From NCBI GenBank assembly GCA_028867135.1, contig JAGWGW010000001.1, positions 1 to 53,597 on the forward strand: a stretch of 53,597 bases of DNA, written 5' to 3'. This document shows, piece after piece, positions 7,079 to 15,488 of the stretch. Source of the stretch: Microcaldota archaeon (GTDB lineage: Archaea > Micrarchaeota > Micrarchaeia > Micrarchaeales > CABMGC01). The translations under genes and the position numbers were made by a program. Positions within the stretch are counted from its first letter, which is position 1; every line of letters begins with the position of its first letter. The notes beneath the pieces are model-generated. The model was not told where the DNA came from and did no database searches. It was given only the letters and a program-made list of their open reading frames with translations.

Positions 7079-7639
7079 TTACGTTACCTTTATCGAGACC
7101 GTTGCTACCTTGACTGCTGTTGTCGCGGCTGTCGTTGCAGACGTCGTGCTGTAGTTTATCCAGATGTAGCCGGAGTATGCTGTCCCAAGAGCGTTCGTCG
7201 CCACCTGGGCCGTAGGCATGTTTATTACTACAGCGTTTGTCGCTCCAGTCACCATCGACGTTATAGCTGACGGGTTTGTTGCGGTGCTTGGAAGCAGCCC
7301 GTTCCAGACAGCTGTGGTTGATGGGAAGCCTGCCGTATTGAGCGCAGAGCTCTGAGGTGCTGCTGATATTATGACGTTATATATCGTCGACCCTGTGTTC
7401 TGCCCGAACGTGAACGTGAGCTGCGCGACAGTCGTTGATGCGCCTCCGGTGAGGATGTGCGTCAGCACCGGCGTCGAGCACTGGTAGCCTGAGAAGGCTA
7501 TGCATGCGGTAGGCGTGAAGCCTCCGCTGAACAGCCCGAGGCTGAAAAGCGATACCATGACGATTGCTATGACGAGGATCGCCCAGCCATATGTCATGAG
7601 GTATTCCATTGCACTTTGTAGTCTGAATCTTTTGGTCAT
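7079..7639 (-). CDS. pilin-like protein with class III signal peptide
   Basis: A 186-residue type IV pilin-like protein. The short basic leader MTKRFRL is followed by QSAMEYLMTYGWAIL and a hydrophobic helix, the class III signal-peptide arrangement cleaved before Gln by EppA/FlaK-type peptidases. The rest is rich in Thr, Ser, Ala and Val with strand-like periodicity, one Cys pair (ACIAF, YQCST) and few charges, as in surface filament subunits. The same N-terminus occurs in the LamG proteins at 11706 and 44344. A TATA box at 7678-7688 and AGGT before the ATG give it its own promoter, and a terminator hairpin follows. Confidence 0.8.
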   Translation of the reverse strand: MTKRFRLQSAMEYLMTYGWAILVIAIVMVSLFSLGLFSGGFTPTACIAFSGYQCSTPVLTHILTGGASTTVAQLTFTFGQNTGSTIYNVIISAAPQSSALNTAGFPSTTAVWNGLLPSTATNPSAITSMVTGATNAVVINMPTAQVATNALGTAYSGYIWINYSTTSATTAATTAVKVATVSIKVT

Positions 7640-7677
7640 ATTCCCATACCTTTTCTTATTTAGACTTAAGGAGTAAA

Positions 7678-7688
7678 GTATTTAAATA
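7678..7688 (-). promoter_or_regulatory. TATA box for the pilin-like gene
   Basis: On the minus strand ATATTTAAATAC lies about 44 bp upstream of the ATG at 7639, giving a leader of about 15-18 nt that contains AAAAGGT, a ribosome-binding site. A leadered transcript fits a highly expressed surface protein. Confidence 0.5.
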
Positions 7689-7707
7689 TGCACATGTTGA
7701 GCGCTTC

Positions 7708-8277
7708 CTATTTCTTGCCCCTGGCCTCAAGGTATATTATCTCGTTTATGGTGCCTTCAATCTGGATCCTTGCAGAGTCCTGTTTCCTCCTGAAGTCAGG
7801 CAGCATCGAGCTTGCGAAGCGCATGTGGAGCGTCGAGTCGTATATGTCCAGCATGAAGCTGTAGTACAGCTTTGCGTCGCCAAGCCTATTGTTCCTCATG
7901 GCCTCGAACGCCTCCCTCTTCAGCTCGCCGACGACATCCATTATTCCGAGCAGGTACGGAGCCGCTTCCTCCCCCAGAGAGGCTGCGTCAGGAATCCTCC
8001 TGCTGGTTATTATGCTCCGGAGCGCCATCGCTTCGGTGTACTCCTGGTGCGCCTGCAACGTGTGGTACTCGAAGCCCTTCTCTACCTTCCTCAGCTGCGA
8101 CCTGTTCTCCTCGAGCTTCTTGAAGAGCGCATTGGCACCCTTTATGTCGCGCGCGTGGAGCAGCGTGATCGCCCTTCCAGCGGTCCTTATCAGCTCTCTC
8201 GAAAGCTGCATCGCCTTGTCCCTTGCGGATTCGAGCTCCAGGAGCCTCTTCTCGATTTTGTCTATGTCCGGTATCAT
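7708..8277 (-). CDS. translin-family nucleic-acid-binding protein
   Basis: A 189-residue, almost entirely helical protein of the archaeal translin family, single-stranded nucleic-acid-binding octamers that in some archaea act with RNase activity. Supporting segments include the heptad-rich N-terminus, the QAHQEYTEAMAL helix (position of the HxxQEYVEA motif), the APYLLGIMDVVGELKREAFEAM block and the C-terminal DSARIQIEGTINEIIYLEAR helix. The ATG overlaps the stop of the upstream OGG gene (ATGA), so the two are translationally coupled. A role in RNA or DNA-end handling with OGG is only an inference. Confidence 0.8.
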   Translation of the reverse strand: MIPDIDKIEKRLLELESARDKAMQLSRELIRTAGRAITLLHARDIKGANALFKKLEENRSQLRKVEKGFEYHTLQAHQEYTEAMALRSIITSRRIPDAASLGEEAAPYLLGIMDVVGELKREAFEAMRNNRLGDAKLYYSFMLDIYDSTLHMRFASSMLPDFRRKQDSARIQIEGTINEIIYLEARGKK

Positions 8278-9173
8278 CTTCCCACCTTGAGACTCCTTGC
8301 GTTATGGAACAGGTACTGCTGCGCGTATCCGAGCATCTCCGGCTCCCAGCGCCTCTCAGCGAACCTGTGGAGCTCCTTAATCGTCTTCTTCCTTCCTTTG
8401 AAGTAAACCGTCTCCATGACCCTCTTTATCCACGTGTCTATAGGGAAAGCCTCCATCTTCCTGTACCCGAACAGGAGTATGCAGTCGGCCACCTTGTCTC
8501 CGACCCCGTCAAGCTCCATGAGGGCTGACTTCGCAGGTTCATAGTCCATTGGATAGAGGCTTTGGAGGTCAAGGCTGTTTGTGCACGCTGTCGCGGCGCT
8601 CTTGATGTACTCCGCCCTGAAGCCTGTGCCGCATACTTTGATATCCTCAAGAGACGCATCTGCGATAGCCGACGCGGACGGGAAGAGCTTCAGTTCCTTA
8701 TTATCGTATCCGTAGGTTTCGCCAAACCTCTCTATCAGCTTCCTCGTTATGAGCCTTATCCTCTTGATGTTGTTGAACTGCGATATTATGAAGCAGAGCG
8801 TGGCTTCCCACGGGTCGTTCTCTGTTATCCTCATGCCGTTGAAGCTCCTTATCGCGCTGTCCATGAAGGGGTCGGTGTTTATGCCTGCGTAGATGGCTTG
8901 GATGTCGTCGGCGAGCGCGAACCTTCTCACCACCTCGTTTCTCGCCGACGAGGCAGAGTAATCGCCGATATAATCGTATGAGAGCCTGTTGCCCTTGCTT
9001 GCCACAGAAATCCTTCCCCTGCCGGTCGCGTACGAAAGATTCCTTGAGGGCCCTGACTCGGTATAGTCTGCATGGAAGGTGAGGGGCTGCCCGCTCTCGA
9101 ACGTGTGCCTGATGTCGAATCTGTCAGTCCGTATAGTATCTGAATGCTCCATGAGTATTGTCTCAGTTTCCAT
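8274..9173 (-). CDS. ogg: 8-oxoguanine DNA glycosylase (OGG1 family)
   Basis: A 299-residue base-excision repair glycosylase/AP lyase removing 8-oxoguanine. It has the N-terminal OGG beta domain, then the helix-hairpin-helix ELDGVGDKVADCILLFGY with catalytic Lys227, followed by FPIDTWI with catalytic Asp246. The full N-terminal domain and length place it in the OGG1 family rather than the short Ogg2 or AGOG types. It starts 4 bp after the GlyRS stop and overlaps the translin start, forming a three-gene operon glyS-ogg-translin. Its presence fits other oxygen-defence genes in the window. Confidence 0.88.
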   Translation of the reverse strand: METETILMEHSDTIRTDRFDIRHTFESGQPLTFHADYTESGPSRNLSYATGRGRISVASKGNRLSYDYIGDYSASSARNEVVRRFALADDIQAIYAGINTDPFMDSAIRSFNGMRITENDPWEATLCFIISQFNNIKRIRLITRKLIERFGETYGYDNKELKLFPSASAIADASLEDIKVCGTGFRAEYIKSAATACTNSLDLQSLYPMDYEPAKSALMELDGVGDKVADCILLFGYRKMEAFPIDTWIKRVMETVYFKGRKKTIKELHRFAERRWEPEMLGYAQQYLFHNARSLKVGR

Positions 9174-9177
9174 ATCA

Positions 9178-10665
9178 TCATGCGAATTTGTTTACATCGA
9201 ATGTGGTATTCTCCATTAGGAACCCTTCGAGCTCGCTCACCTTTACCCTCTCCTGCTTCTTGCTGTCCCTGTGCCTTACTGTGACCGTGTCGTGGTTCGG
9301 AGAGTTCTTGTCGACGCTCTCGAAATCAATAGTTATGCAGAACGGCGTGCCTATCTCGTCGAGCCTTGCATACCTTCTTCCTATCGAGCCTGACTCGTCG
9401 AGCGCGATCCTCATATGCGTCCTAAGTTTCCTGTATATTGATTCGGTAACCTTCTGCAGGGCGTCGTCCTTCTGGAGCGAGAAGATGCCGGCAGAGAACG
9501 GGGCGAGATACGGTGGCACTTGCAGCACATCCCTCTCGTCTATCTTCTTGTAGAAGAGGTCGACCAACATCCAGACGTTCCTGTCGACCCCGAAGCTCAG
9601 CTCAAGCACATTTGGCATGACCTTTTTCCCGTTTATGTTGACCGACAGATCCTTCCCCGAGCCCTTGGAATGCGATTTGAGGTCGTAATCTGTCCTGTAA
9701 TGAAGGCCGCCGACTTCCTTGAAGCCGCTCCAGCTATCCACGTTTACCTCTATATCCATGTGAACCTTGTTGTAGAACGCCTTCTCGGTCCCTCCCTTCT
9801 CGCGGAACCTGAGCCTATCCTCAGGAACCTTCAGCACTTCCCTGTAGAATATATCTATTATTGCAAGGTGGTGCGCATAGAATTCGGGTATGCCGTACTT
9901 CTCCATCCATTCCTTTACAGTAAGGTTCTCCATCTGCTCCTTTTGGTACATGAGCACGTTGACCTTCCTCCCGCCGAGCTTCCCCAGTCCCGGCTTCCAT
10001 TCGTCTGGATCGAAGAATATCTGCAGCTCCGCCTGGATCAGCTCTCTCAATCTGTACAATCCTTGCCTTGGCGATATCTCGTTCCTGTACGCCTTTCCTA
10101 TTATCGCAAGGCCCATTGGCAGCGTCTTCCTGAGCGCGTTGAACTCCCTTGAGAAGTTGAGATAGACTGACTGCGCTGTCTCCGGTCTCAGATATCCTTT
10201 CTCGTTCTTCTCAGGACCTATCCCCAAATCGAACATCATGTTGAATGGCTTTGCATGGGCCATTGCGCCTTTGCACTTCGGGCACTTCACGCTGCGATCC
10301 TTGACAAGCTTGTCTATCTCCTCTATAGTTGCGCCGTCAGACACCTCTATTCCAAGGTCATTGAGAAGTACGTCGGCCCTATAGTACGTATTGCACTTTG
10401 AGCAGTTTATCAGTATGTCATTGAACAATGCCGCATGACCTGATGCGATTAGCGGCTTCTCTGGCAGTATGTTCGAGCCGTCTATGATGTAGTAGTCCTC
10501 ATGAGACTCGACGAAGTATGCAGCCCAAACATCCTCAAACCGTCTCTTCAGCATCGCACCTATGTGCCCATACTCATACACGCCTGCAATTCCCCCGTAT
10601 ATCTCGGCACTGGGCCAGAACAGCGCCCTCCTCTTCGCAAAAGCCATTAACTCTTCAACATTCAT
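9178..10665 (-). CDS. glyS: glycyl-tRNA synthetase, archaeal/eukaryotic dimeric type
   Basis: A 495-residue class II aminoacyl-tRNA synthetase charging tRNA-Gly. Visible features are the N-terminal FWPSAEIYGGIAGVYEYGHI block, an inserted zinc ribbon (INCSKCNTYY and VKCPKCKGAM), motif 2 YRNEISPRQGLYRLREL and motif 3 LELSFGVDRN near the end of the catalytic core. The C-terminal anticodon-binding domain reads ALDESGSIGRRYARLDEIG. It is slightly shorter than most archaeal homologues. An AT-rich box (ACATAATAAGT at 10694-10704) lies about 33 bp upstream of the start. Confidence 0.95.
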   Translation of the reverse strand: MNVEELMAFAKRRALFWPSAEIYGGIAGVYEYGHIGAMLKRRFEDVWAAYFVESHEDYYIIDGSNILPEKPLIASGHAALFNDILINCSKCNTYYRADVLLNDLGIEVSDGATIEEIDKLVKDRSVKCPKCKGAMAHAKPFNMMFDLGIGPEKNEKGYLRPETAQSVYLNFSREFNALRKTLPMGLAIIGKAYRNEISPRQGLYRLRELIQAELQIFFDPDEWKPGLGKLGGRKVNVLMYQKEQMENLTVKEWMEKYGIPEFYAHHLAIIDIFYREVLKVPEDRLRFREKGGTEKAFYNKVHMDIEVNVDSWSGFKEVGGLHYRTDYDLKSHSKGSGKDLSVNINGKKVMPNVLELSFGVDRNVWMLVDLFYKKIDERDVLQVPPYLAPFSAGIFSLQKDDALQKVTESIYRKLRTHMRIALDESGSIGRRYARLDEIGTPFCITIDFESVDKNSPNHDTVTVRHRDSKKQERVKVSELEGFLMENTTFDVNKFA

Positions 10666-10817
10666 CAGATAAGCCCCATCGCTGCCTTAAGAAACATAAT
10701 AAGTAGTGTAATTGTTATACAAATAAATAACTTGTTATGTAGATATATTGGGGAATTTTCCTGAAGGAGACTATTGAGCAGAAGAGGAACAGGCTTCTTG
10801 GGCTTGCAAGGGCGAGC

Positions 10818-11654
10818 GTGAGCAACGCGTACTCTGTTGGAGACCATGCGGTCATGCAGGGCATCGCATCCTACAACGAGCTCGAGAAGACGAGGAACCT
10901 CATACATGAGAAGCTCGAGGAATGGTACGGCATATACTTTCCTGAGCTGAGACTAAGCAACCAGCTCAGCTACGCGCGCTTTGTGATGGAATTCGGGGCG
11001 AACAAGAAGGATGCGACGAAGGAGAGGCTGGACGAGGTGCTTGGCGGGAACGGGGAGAGCGTATTGAACAGCATACAGAGGAGCATAGGCAAGGAGCCGA
11101 GCGAACAGGAATACCAGATGCTGAGGGGGCTGGCTGAGCAGGAATTGAGCATGGCGAAGGAGCTGGAGTCCCTGGACAAGTATCTTGAGAAGAGCGTCAA
11201 GGAGCTGATGCCTAATATCTCATACCTCGTAGAATACAAGATAGCCGCAGAGCTTCTTGGGAAGGCAGGATCACTCCAGAAGCTCTCGATAATGCCGTCA
11301 GGGACGATACAGCTGCTCGGAGCAGAGAAGGCGCTATTCAAGCACATAAAGTTCGGGTCAAAGCCGCCAAAGTATGGAGTGCTGTACAAGCTGCCGCAGA
11401 TAGGCACAGCAGGAAGAGGGGTCAGGGGCAAGATCGCAAGGGTATACGCGACCAAGATAGCGATTGCCGCAAGGGCCGACGCGATAACGAAGAACTTCAT
11501 TGCCGAAGGGCTCAAGGCGCAGCTGGACAAAGCTATAGAGAGGATAAACAGCGCCCCGGTGAAATACAAGAAGGAGGAGAGCAGGGATGACAGGAGTTTC
11601 AAGGGCAACAGGAACTTCAGAGGCAGGAACCGGGGATACAGGGGCAGGCGCTGA
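10818..11654 (+). CDS. Nop5/NOP56-like C/D box RNP protein, short at the N-terminus
   Basis: Nop5 is the scaffold of archaeal box C/D ribonucleoproteins that guide 2'-O-methylation by fibrillarin. The coiled-coil segment (NELEKTRNLIHEKLEEWYG, then IYFPEL) and the Nop domain (LPNI-like MPNISYLVE, GSLQKLSIMPSGTIQLLGAE, HIKFGSKPPKYGVLY, GRGVRGKIARVYATKIAIAARAD) are clear. The tail is Arg/Gly/Lys-rich. The N-terminal fibrillarin-binding domain of about 120 residues is missing. GTG 10818 is the first canonical start, but the same frame encodes convincing Nop5 coiled-coil residues upstream (KETIEQKRNRLLGLARAS) back to an in-frame TAG at 10740 with no ATG, GTG or TTG. The true start is therefore a rare codon near 10755-10773, or there is a frameshift. 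Confidence 0.85.
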   Translation: MSNAYSVGDHAVMQGIASYNELEKTRNLIHEKLEEWYGIYFPELRLSNQLSYARFVMEFGANKKDATKERLDEVLGGNGESVLNSIQRSIGKEPSEQEYQMLRGLAEQELSMAKELESLDKYLEKSVKELMPNISYLVEYKIAAELLGKAGSLQKLSIMPSGTIQLLGAEKALFKHIKFGSKPPKYGVLYKLPQIGTAGRGVRGKIARVYATKIAIAARADAITKNFIAEGLKAQLDKAIERINSAPVKYKKEESRDDRSFKGNRNFRGRNRGYRGRR

Positions 11655-11673
11655 CCCCATCGCAAGTGCAGAC

Positions 11674-11683
11674 TCTTTTTATT
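11674..11683 (+). promoter_or_regulatory. TATA box for the first LamG protein
   Basis: CTTTTTATTA is centred about 27 bp upstream of ATG 11706, the spacing expected for a leaderless transcript. Confidence 0.5.
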
Positions 11684-11705
11684 ATTTGGCAGGGATACTT
11701 TCTCT

Positions 11706-12587
11706 ATGCGACTCAGCAAGGGCCCGAGGCTCCAGTCAGCGATGGAGTACCTGATGACTTATGGATGGGCGATACTCGCGATAGCCATTGTGATGGTTTC
11801 GTTGTATTCGTTGGGTATCTTCAACCTGGGCAACTTGGCGCCTACCGCAACTCCGGGTTCATGCCAGGTGATAAGGACCGCTGCGCAGACAAGCCTCGCG
11901 GGGCAGTGCAATAACCTCATTCCCAAATACGTCGGCAAATTCAATGGCAATAGCGCCTACTCGCAGATTCCGTACTTCTCGCAGATCAATCCTTCCAAAT
12001 TTACCGTTGTGATATGGGCTTATGCCAAGGGAAGCCAGGGGACCTACAGAAGCCCGATGACGTCGAGATGCGTCGTATCAAGCGTGAATGAGGGCTACAT
12101 GCTCTACGCGTCGGATGCGAACCAATGGAAGTTGCAGATAGGATGCGGGGTAGGCTGCTGGGGAGGACCGAGCGGGGGCACCGTGTCGCTGAACACATGG
12201 GTGCAGGTTGCCGGAACGTATGACGGCACTACGGCAACAGTGTACGTAAACGGCGTCAATGTTGCTTCGGCCAACACGAGTTACACTGTCAATCCTTCTT
12301 GCGTCATGAGGATAGGGGCAGGATTCACAGAGGGCAGCCCCACATATTACTTCAACGGATCGCTTGCAAATCTTCAGATATACAATACATCCATGCCAGC
12401 AGGCGACATAAAGGCATTGTATACTGAGGGCGTTGGAGGAGCTCCGATAAACGTGCGCAACCTCACCGCATGGTATCCTCTTAATGGGGATTCGAACGAC
12501 TACTCTGGGAACTACAGGAATGGCAACCCGACAAGCATAGTCTGGAACGCGAACTGGCAGAACGGATACAAAGCGCCAACGTCGTAA
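11706..12587 (+). CDS. surface LamG-like protein with class III signal peptide (copy 1)
   Basis: A 293-residue secreted protein. The N-terminus RLQSAMEYLMTYGWAIL is a class III (pilin-like) signal with a hydrophobic helix to about residue 40. A concanavalin A-like/LamG domain follows: FTVVIWAYAKG, LNTWVQVAGTYDGTTATVYV, FNGSLANLQIYNTSMPAGDI and WYPLNGDSNDYSGN are typical strands. LamG domains usually bind sugars or cell-surface ligands, here probably displayed on a pilin-like fibre or anchored by the helix. Copy 2 at 44344 shares the architecture, the PTAT.GSCQVIRTAAQ.SLAGQCN linker and the final NANWQ.GY motif. It is transcribed alone from a TATA box at 11674. Confidence 0.85.
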   Translation: MRLSKGPRLQSAMEYLMTYGWAILAIAIVMVSLYSLGIFNLGNLAPTATPGSCQVIRTAAQTSLAGQCNNLIPKYVGKFNGNSAYSQIPYFSQINPSKFTVVIWAYAKGSQGTYRSPMTSRCVVSSVNEGYMLYASDANQWKLQIGCGVGCWGGPSGGTVSLNTWVQVAGTYDGTTATVYVNGVNVASANTSYTVNPSCVMRIGAGFTEGSPTYYFNGSLANLQIYNTSMPAGDIKALYTEGVGGAPINVRNLTAWYPLNGDSNDYSGNYRNGNPTSIVWNANWQNGYKAPTS

Positions 12588-12671
12588 TCCGTAGTGAAAA
12601 GCCGATTCGGCATCGTTAAGCGCCGATAGGATATAAGTCAATCAACAGATGATTGCGAAGCATCGGGCAAC

Positions 12672-12714
12672 CTTTTTAAGCTTTCATTTTAAAACAGGGT
12701 AATAGAAGGTGAAT
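12672..12714 (+). promoter_or_regulatory. promoter and ribosome-binding site of the Tes-like gene
   Basis: CTTTTTAAGCTTT at 12671-12683 is the TATA-like box, and AAGGTGA at 12706-12712 lies 4 nt before GTG 12717. The Shine-Dalgarno match fixes this GTG as the start; an out-of-frame ATG at 12713 is ignored. The 129 bases between 12587 and 12717 hold nothing else recognisable. Confidence 0.55.
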
Positions 12715-12716
12715 GC

Positions 12717-14738
12717 GTGAGCTTAGAAGGAAAAATCGATGGGGCATCTGCAACTGAAACAATAGACCAGAACCTTGTAAACAACATAAACAACAAGAGG
12801 CCTGAACAGCCTGCTGATACGACTGATTATTCCAGCAACCCAGTTCTCGCCCCGTATCATAGGAGCCTTGAGGACATAGAGAGGATGCCTGTACTTGAGA
12901 GGACGAAGACTGTTTGCCCAGAATGCAAGCTTATCGTCGACGGCATAATCTACAAGGATGGCGAGAACGTCATGATAAGGAAGACGTGCGAAGACCATGG
13001 GATGACTGTGGAGAAGTACTGGGAAGACTACGAGATGTACGTGAAGATGAGGAATTACAATTACTATGGGAGGGGATTCGACAACCCGAACTACATAAAC
13101 AAGGGCGAGAATTGCCCTTTCGACTGCGGAATCTGCGAGAGGCACAAGTCGCACACGGGACTCGCCAACGTCGTCATAACCAACAGGTGCCACCTCTCAT
13201 GCTGGTACTGCTTCTTCTACGCGAAGGAGGGAGAGGCGATCTACGAGCCTACACGCGACGAGATAGGAAAGATATTCAATGTGCTCAGGACCCAGAAGCC
13301 GATTCCGGCCAACGCGCTTCAGATAACCGGGGGAGAACCTACAATGAGGAGCGACCTTGTCCAGATAGTGCAGATGGCAAAGGATGCGGGCTTCGACCAG
13401 ATACAGCTCAACACCACAGGAATAAACATCGGGACCAACCCGCAGGAGGCGCTCAGGCTCAAGCATGCGGGAGTAAGCTGCCTGTACATGTCCTTCGACG
13501 GAGTCAGCAAGAGGGCAAATCCGAAGAACCACTGGGAAGTGCCTTCCACTCTTGAGGCGTGCAGGAAGGCGAACCTCGGCATAGTCATGGTCCCGACAGT
13601 AATCAGGGGAATAAACGACCACGAGCTTGGAGACATGATCAACTTCGCGCTCAACAACATAGACATTGTGAAGGCGGTCAACTTCCAGCCTGTTTCGCTG
13701 GTAGGGAGGATGCCTTCAAGGCTCAGGGAGAAGCAGAGGATATCGATTCCGGGAGCGATAAAGCAGATAGAGGAGCAGACAGACGGGGTCATAAACAAGG
13801 AGGACTGGTTCTCAGTGCCTTATGTTGGAGGAATAAACAAGTTCATAGAGGCGCTTTCAGGAGAGTACAAGTACGACCTCTCGATACACTTCGCATGCGG
13901 GGCCGGCTGCTACCTGTTCCTTGACAATGACAACAAGATAGTGCCGCTGACAAGGTTCGTGGATGCGGCAGGGCTCATGGAGCACCTGCAGGCAGCGATA
14001 AACGAGATGGACGGCAAGAGCAAGCTCGAGAGAAGGCTCATAGCGCTCAAGGCGCTGACAGGCGTAAAGAGGTACATAGACAAGAGCAAGCAGCCAAAGT
14101 CGCTCAACTTCGGCAAGCTCTTCATGAGCCTGATACTGAAGCATGACTTCGCGACGATGAGCAGGTTCCAGCTGAAGAGCCTGTTCCTTGGCATGATGCA
14201 CTTCCAGGACGAGTACACCTACGACATAAAGAGGGTAGAAAAGTGCGACATACATTATGCGATGCCTGACGGAAGGGTCCTCCCGTTCTGCACGTTCAAC
14301 GTCTTCCCAGAGGTGTACAGGGACAAAATACAGAAGCAGTACTCGATACCGTCTAAGGAATGGGAGAACATGCACCACGACTGGACCTACAAGTCTGACA
14401 AGTACACGAGGGATGTCAAGGCCCTTGAGGCCAGCGATGTCTACAAGAGGACGTATGTACAGGCAACGGACTACTTCAGGCTGCCGGTAAACGCTGCCGA
14501 GGCGCAGCAGATAATGGCCCTCAGGGGAAGAACAAGGGCATCTAGCGCTGCTGCAGAAGAAGCCTTCATGCACAAGATGGAAGCTGCGCAGCACGGGCAT
14601 GCCCACGGGCACGCACACGCGGCCCTGGCAGGCGCAAAGAAGGAGGAAGGCTCATGCGCATGCGGAAAGGGAGAAGGAGCATGCGGTTGCGGAGCGGCCG
14701 GGGCTGACGGGGACGGCTGCGGATGCGGCGCGTGCTGA
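12717..14738 (+). CDS. tes: radical SAM protein of the tetraether lipid synthase (Tes) family
   Basis: A 673-residue radical SAM enzyme of the MJ0619/MA_1486 type. Members called Tes couple two archaeol chains carbon-to-carbon to make tetraether (GDGT) lipids; related MJ0619-like enzymes were earlier linked to pterin methylation. The N-terminal iron site has CPEC (67-70) and C91. An accessory cluster motif CPFDCGIC (133-140) precedes the SAM-cluster motif CHLSCWYC (158-165), which is CX3CX2C, and ITGGEPTMRSD. Further cysteines occur at CGAGCYLF, KCDIHYAMPDG and PFCTFNVFP. A tail from about residue 620 holds HGHAHGHAHA and then many CxC and CGCG units, which I do not know from typical family members. 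The start is set by AAGGTGA before GTG 12717. Lipid function is inferred from family. Confidence 0.8.
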   Translation: MSLEGKIDGASATETIDQNLVNNINNKRPEQPADTTDYSSNPVLAPYHRSLEDIERMPVLERTKTVCPECKLIVDGIIYKDGENVMIRKTCEDHGMTVEKYWEDYEMYVKMRNYNYYGRGFDNPNYINKGENCPFDCGICERHKSHTGLANVVITNRCHLSCWYCFFYAKEGEAIYEPTRDEIGKIFNVLRTQKPIPANALQITGGEPTMRSDLVQIVQMAKDAGFDQIQLNTTGINIGTNPQEALRLKHAGVSCLYMSFDGVSKRANPKNHWEVPSTLEACRKANLGIVMVPTVIRGINDHELGDMINFALNNIDIVKAVNFQPVSLVGRMPSRLREKQRISIPGAIKQIEEQTDGVINKEDWFSVPYVGGINKFIEALSGEYKYDLSIHFACGAGCYLFLDNDNKIVPLTRFVDAAGLMEHLQAAINEMDGKSKLERRLIALKALTGVKRYIDKSKQPKSLNFGKLFMSLILKHDFATMSRFQLKSLFLGMMHFQDEYTYDIKRVEKCDIHYAMPDGRVLPFCTFNVFPEVYRDKIQKQYSIPSKEWENMHHDWTYKSDKYTRDVKALEASDVYKRTYVQATDYFRLPVNAAEAQQIMALRGRTRASSAAAEEAFMHKMEAAQHGHAHGHAHAALAGAKKEEGSCACGKGEGACGCGAAGADGDGCGCGAC

Positions 14739-14793
14739 GCCTGTAGGAAAGTTTTATCTATGCAGTCTTGCATATGCTTATCGGGGTAAAATC

Positions 14794-15483
14794 GTGGATC
14801 ATAGGGAAAACGCAAACAACGCTTCGGGGTTCATGAAGGACCTTGAGTCGGGCGGCGAGGACTTCAACGATATGATCACTGAGAACGGGAAGACCTTCAG
14901 GGTGCCGTACAGGATGGTCAAGGAGGTAATCTTCAAGAACCTAAGGAAAGAAGAGCTGAAGGACATGGAGCACTCTGCAAGGCTCCAGTACCGGCTTCTC
15001 CTTATGGACCCGATACTGAAGGCGAAGGTCGAGTTCAACAAGCAGCGGATTGTCATTGTATACAACCCTGTAGGCGCGGACAACAGGAAGGAGAAGATAA
15101 GCGAGAGGGAGCTGATGGAGTTCCTCGCTAAGGAGGGGATCAAGGTCGACAGGAGCTCTGTCGACGAGCGCGACGTCGATTACTACAACGAGATCTACAG
15201 GTACCAGTTCGACCCCGTATCCATACGCGAGCACCCGCCGTACAGCTATACAAGGGAGCAGTGGAGGGAGATGAAGCCAGCGTGGGAGAAGATGAGGGAC
15301 GAGGCCGAGGCTGTGAAGAAGGAGAAGTTCCGCGAATGGCAGAGGAGCTTCCTCGATGCGCATCCTGAGCTTGCCAAGGAGTACAACCATGTTCCTCAGA
15401 AGAAGAAGCCGACCCTGATGGAGAGGATATTCGGCAAGAAGAAGGATGAGAAGGAGAAGGGCTTCTGGTTCCACGGAGCCTAG
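14794..15483 (+). CDS. conserved-looking hypothetical cytosolic protein
   Basis: A protein of about 229 residues with no recognised family. It is very rich in charged residues and predicted mixed alpha/beta. A middle segment (KQRIVIVYNPVGADNRKEKI) looks like a beta-strand and turn; the C-terminal third is a long charged helix (WEKMRDEAEAVKKEKFREW) ending in a Lys-rich region and FWFHGA. The open frame extends back into the Tes gene to 14599, but GTG 14794 is preceded by CGGGGT and a TATA-like GTTTTATCTA at 14751-14760. No signal peptide or membrane segment. It ends 5 bp from the convergent DHH gene. Confidence 0.65.
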   Translation: MDHRENANNASGFMKDLESGGEDFNDMITENGKTFRVPYRMVKEVIFKNLRKEELKDMEHSARLQYRLLLMDPILKAKVEFNKQRIVIVYNPVGADNRKEKISERELMEFLAKEGIKVDRSSVDERDVDYYNEIYRYQFDPVSIREHPPYSYTREQWREMKPAWEKMRDEAEAVKKEKFREWQRSFLDAHPELAKEYNHVPQKKKPTLMERIFGKKKDEKEKGFWFHGA

Positions 15484-15488
15484 GCTTG

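Noticed and set aside
10737-10742. Possible pyrrolysine reading of the TAG in front of Nop5
   Set aside because: Nothing else in the window suggests TAG readthrough: several genes appear to end at ordinary TAG codons, and no pyl genes are present here. A rare start or frameshift is simpler.
10970-11719. 249-residue minus-strand open frame opposite Nop5
   Set aside because: Ser/Leu/Pro-rich shadow of the Nop5 gene with no independent support.
12600-12620. Small hairpin GCCGA-TT-CGGC after the first LamG gene
   Set aside because: The stem is short and lacks a following T-tract, so it is not convincing as a terminator.
14599-14793. Upstream extension of the hypothetical gene at 14794 into the Tes gene
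   Set aside because: The extension lies inside the Tes coding sequence, in its Cys/Gly-rich tail, and is a shadow frame; GTG 14794 has a ribosome-binding site and TATA-like box.
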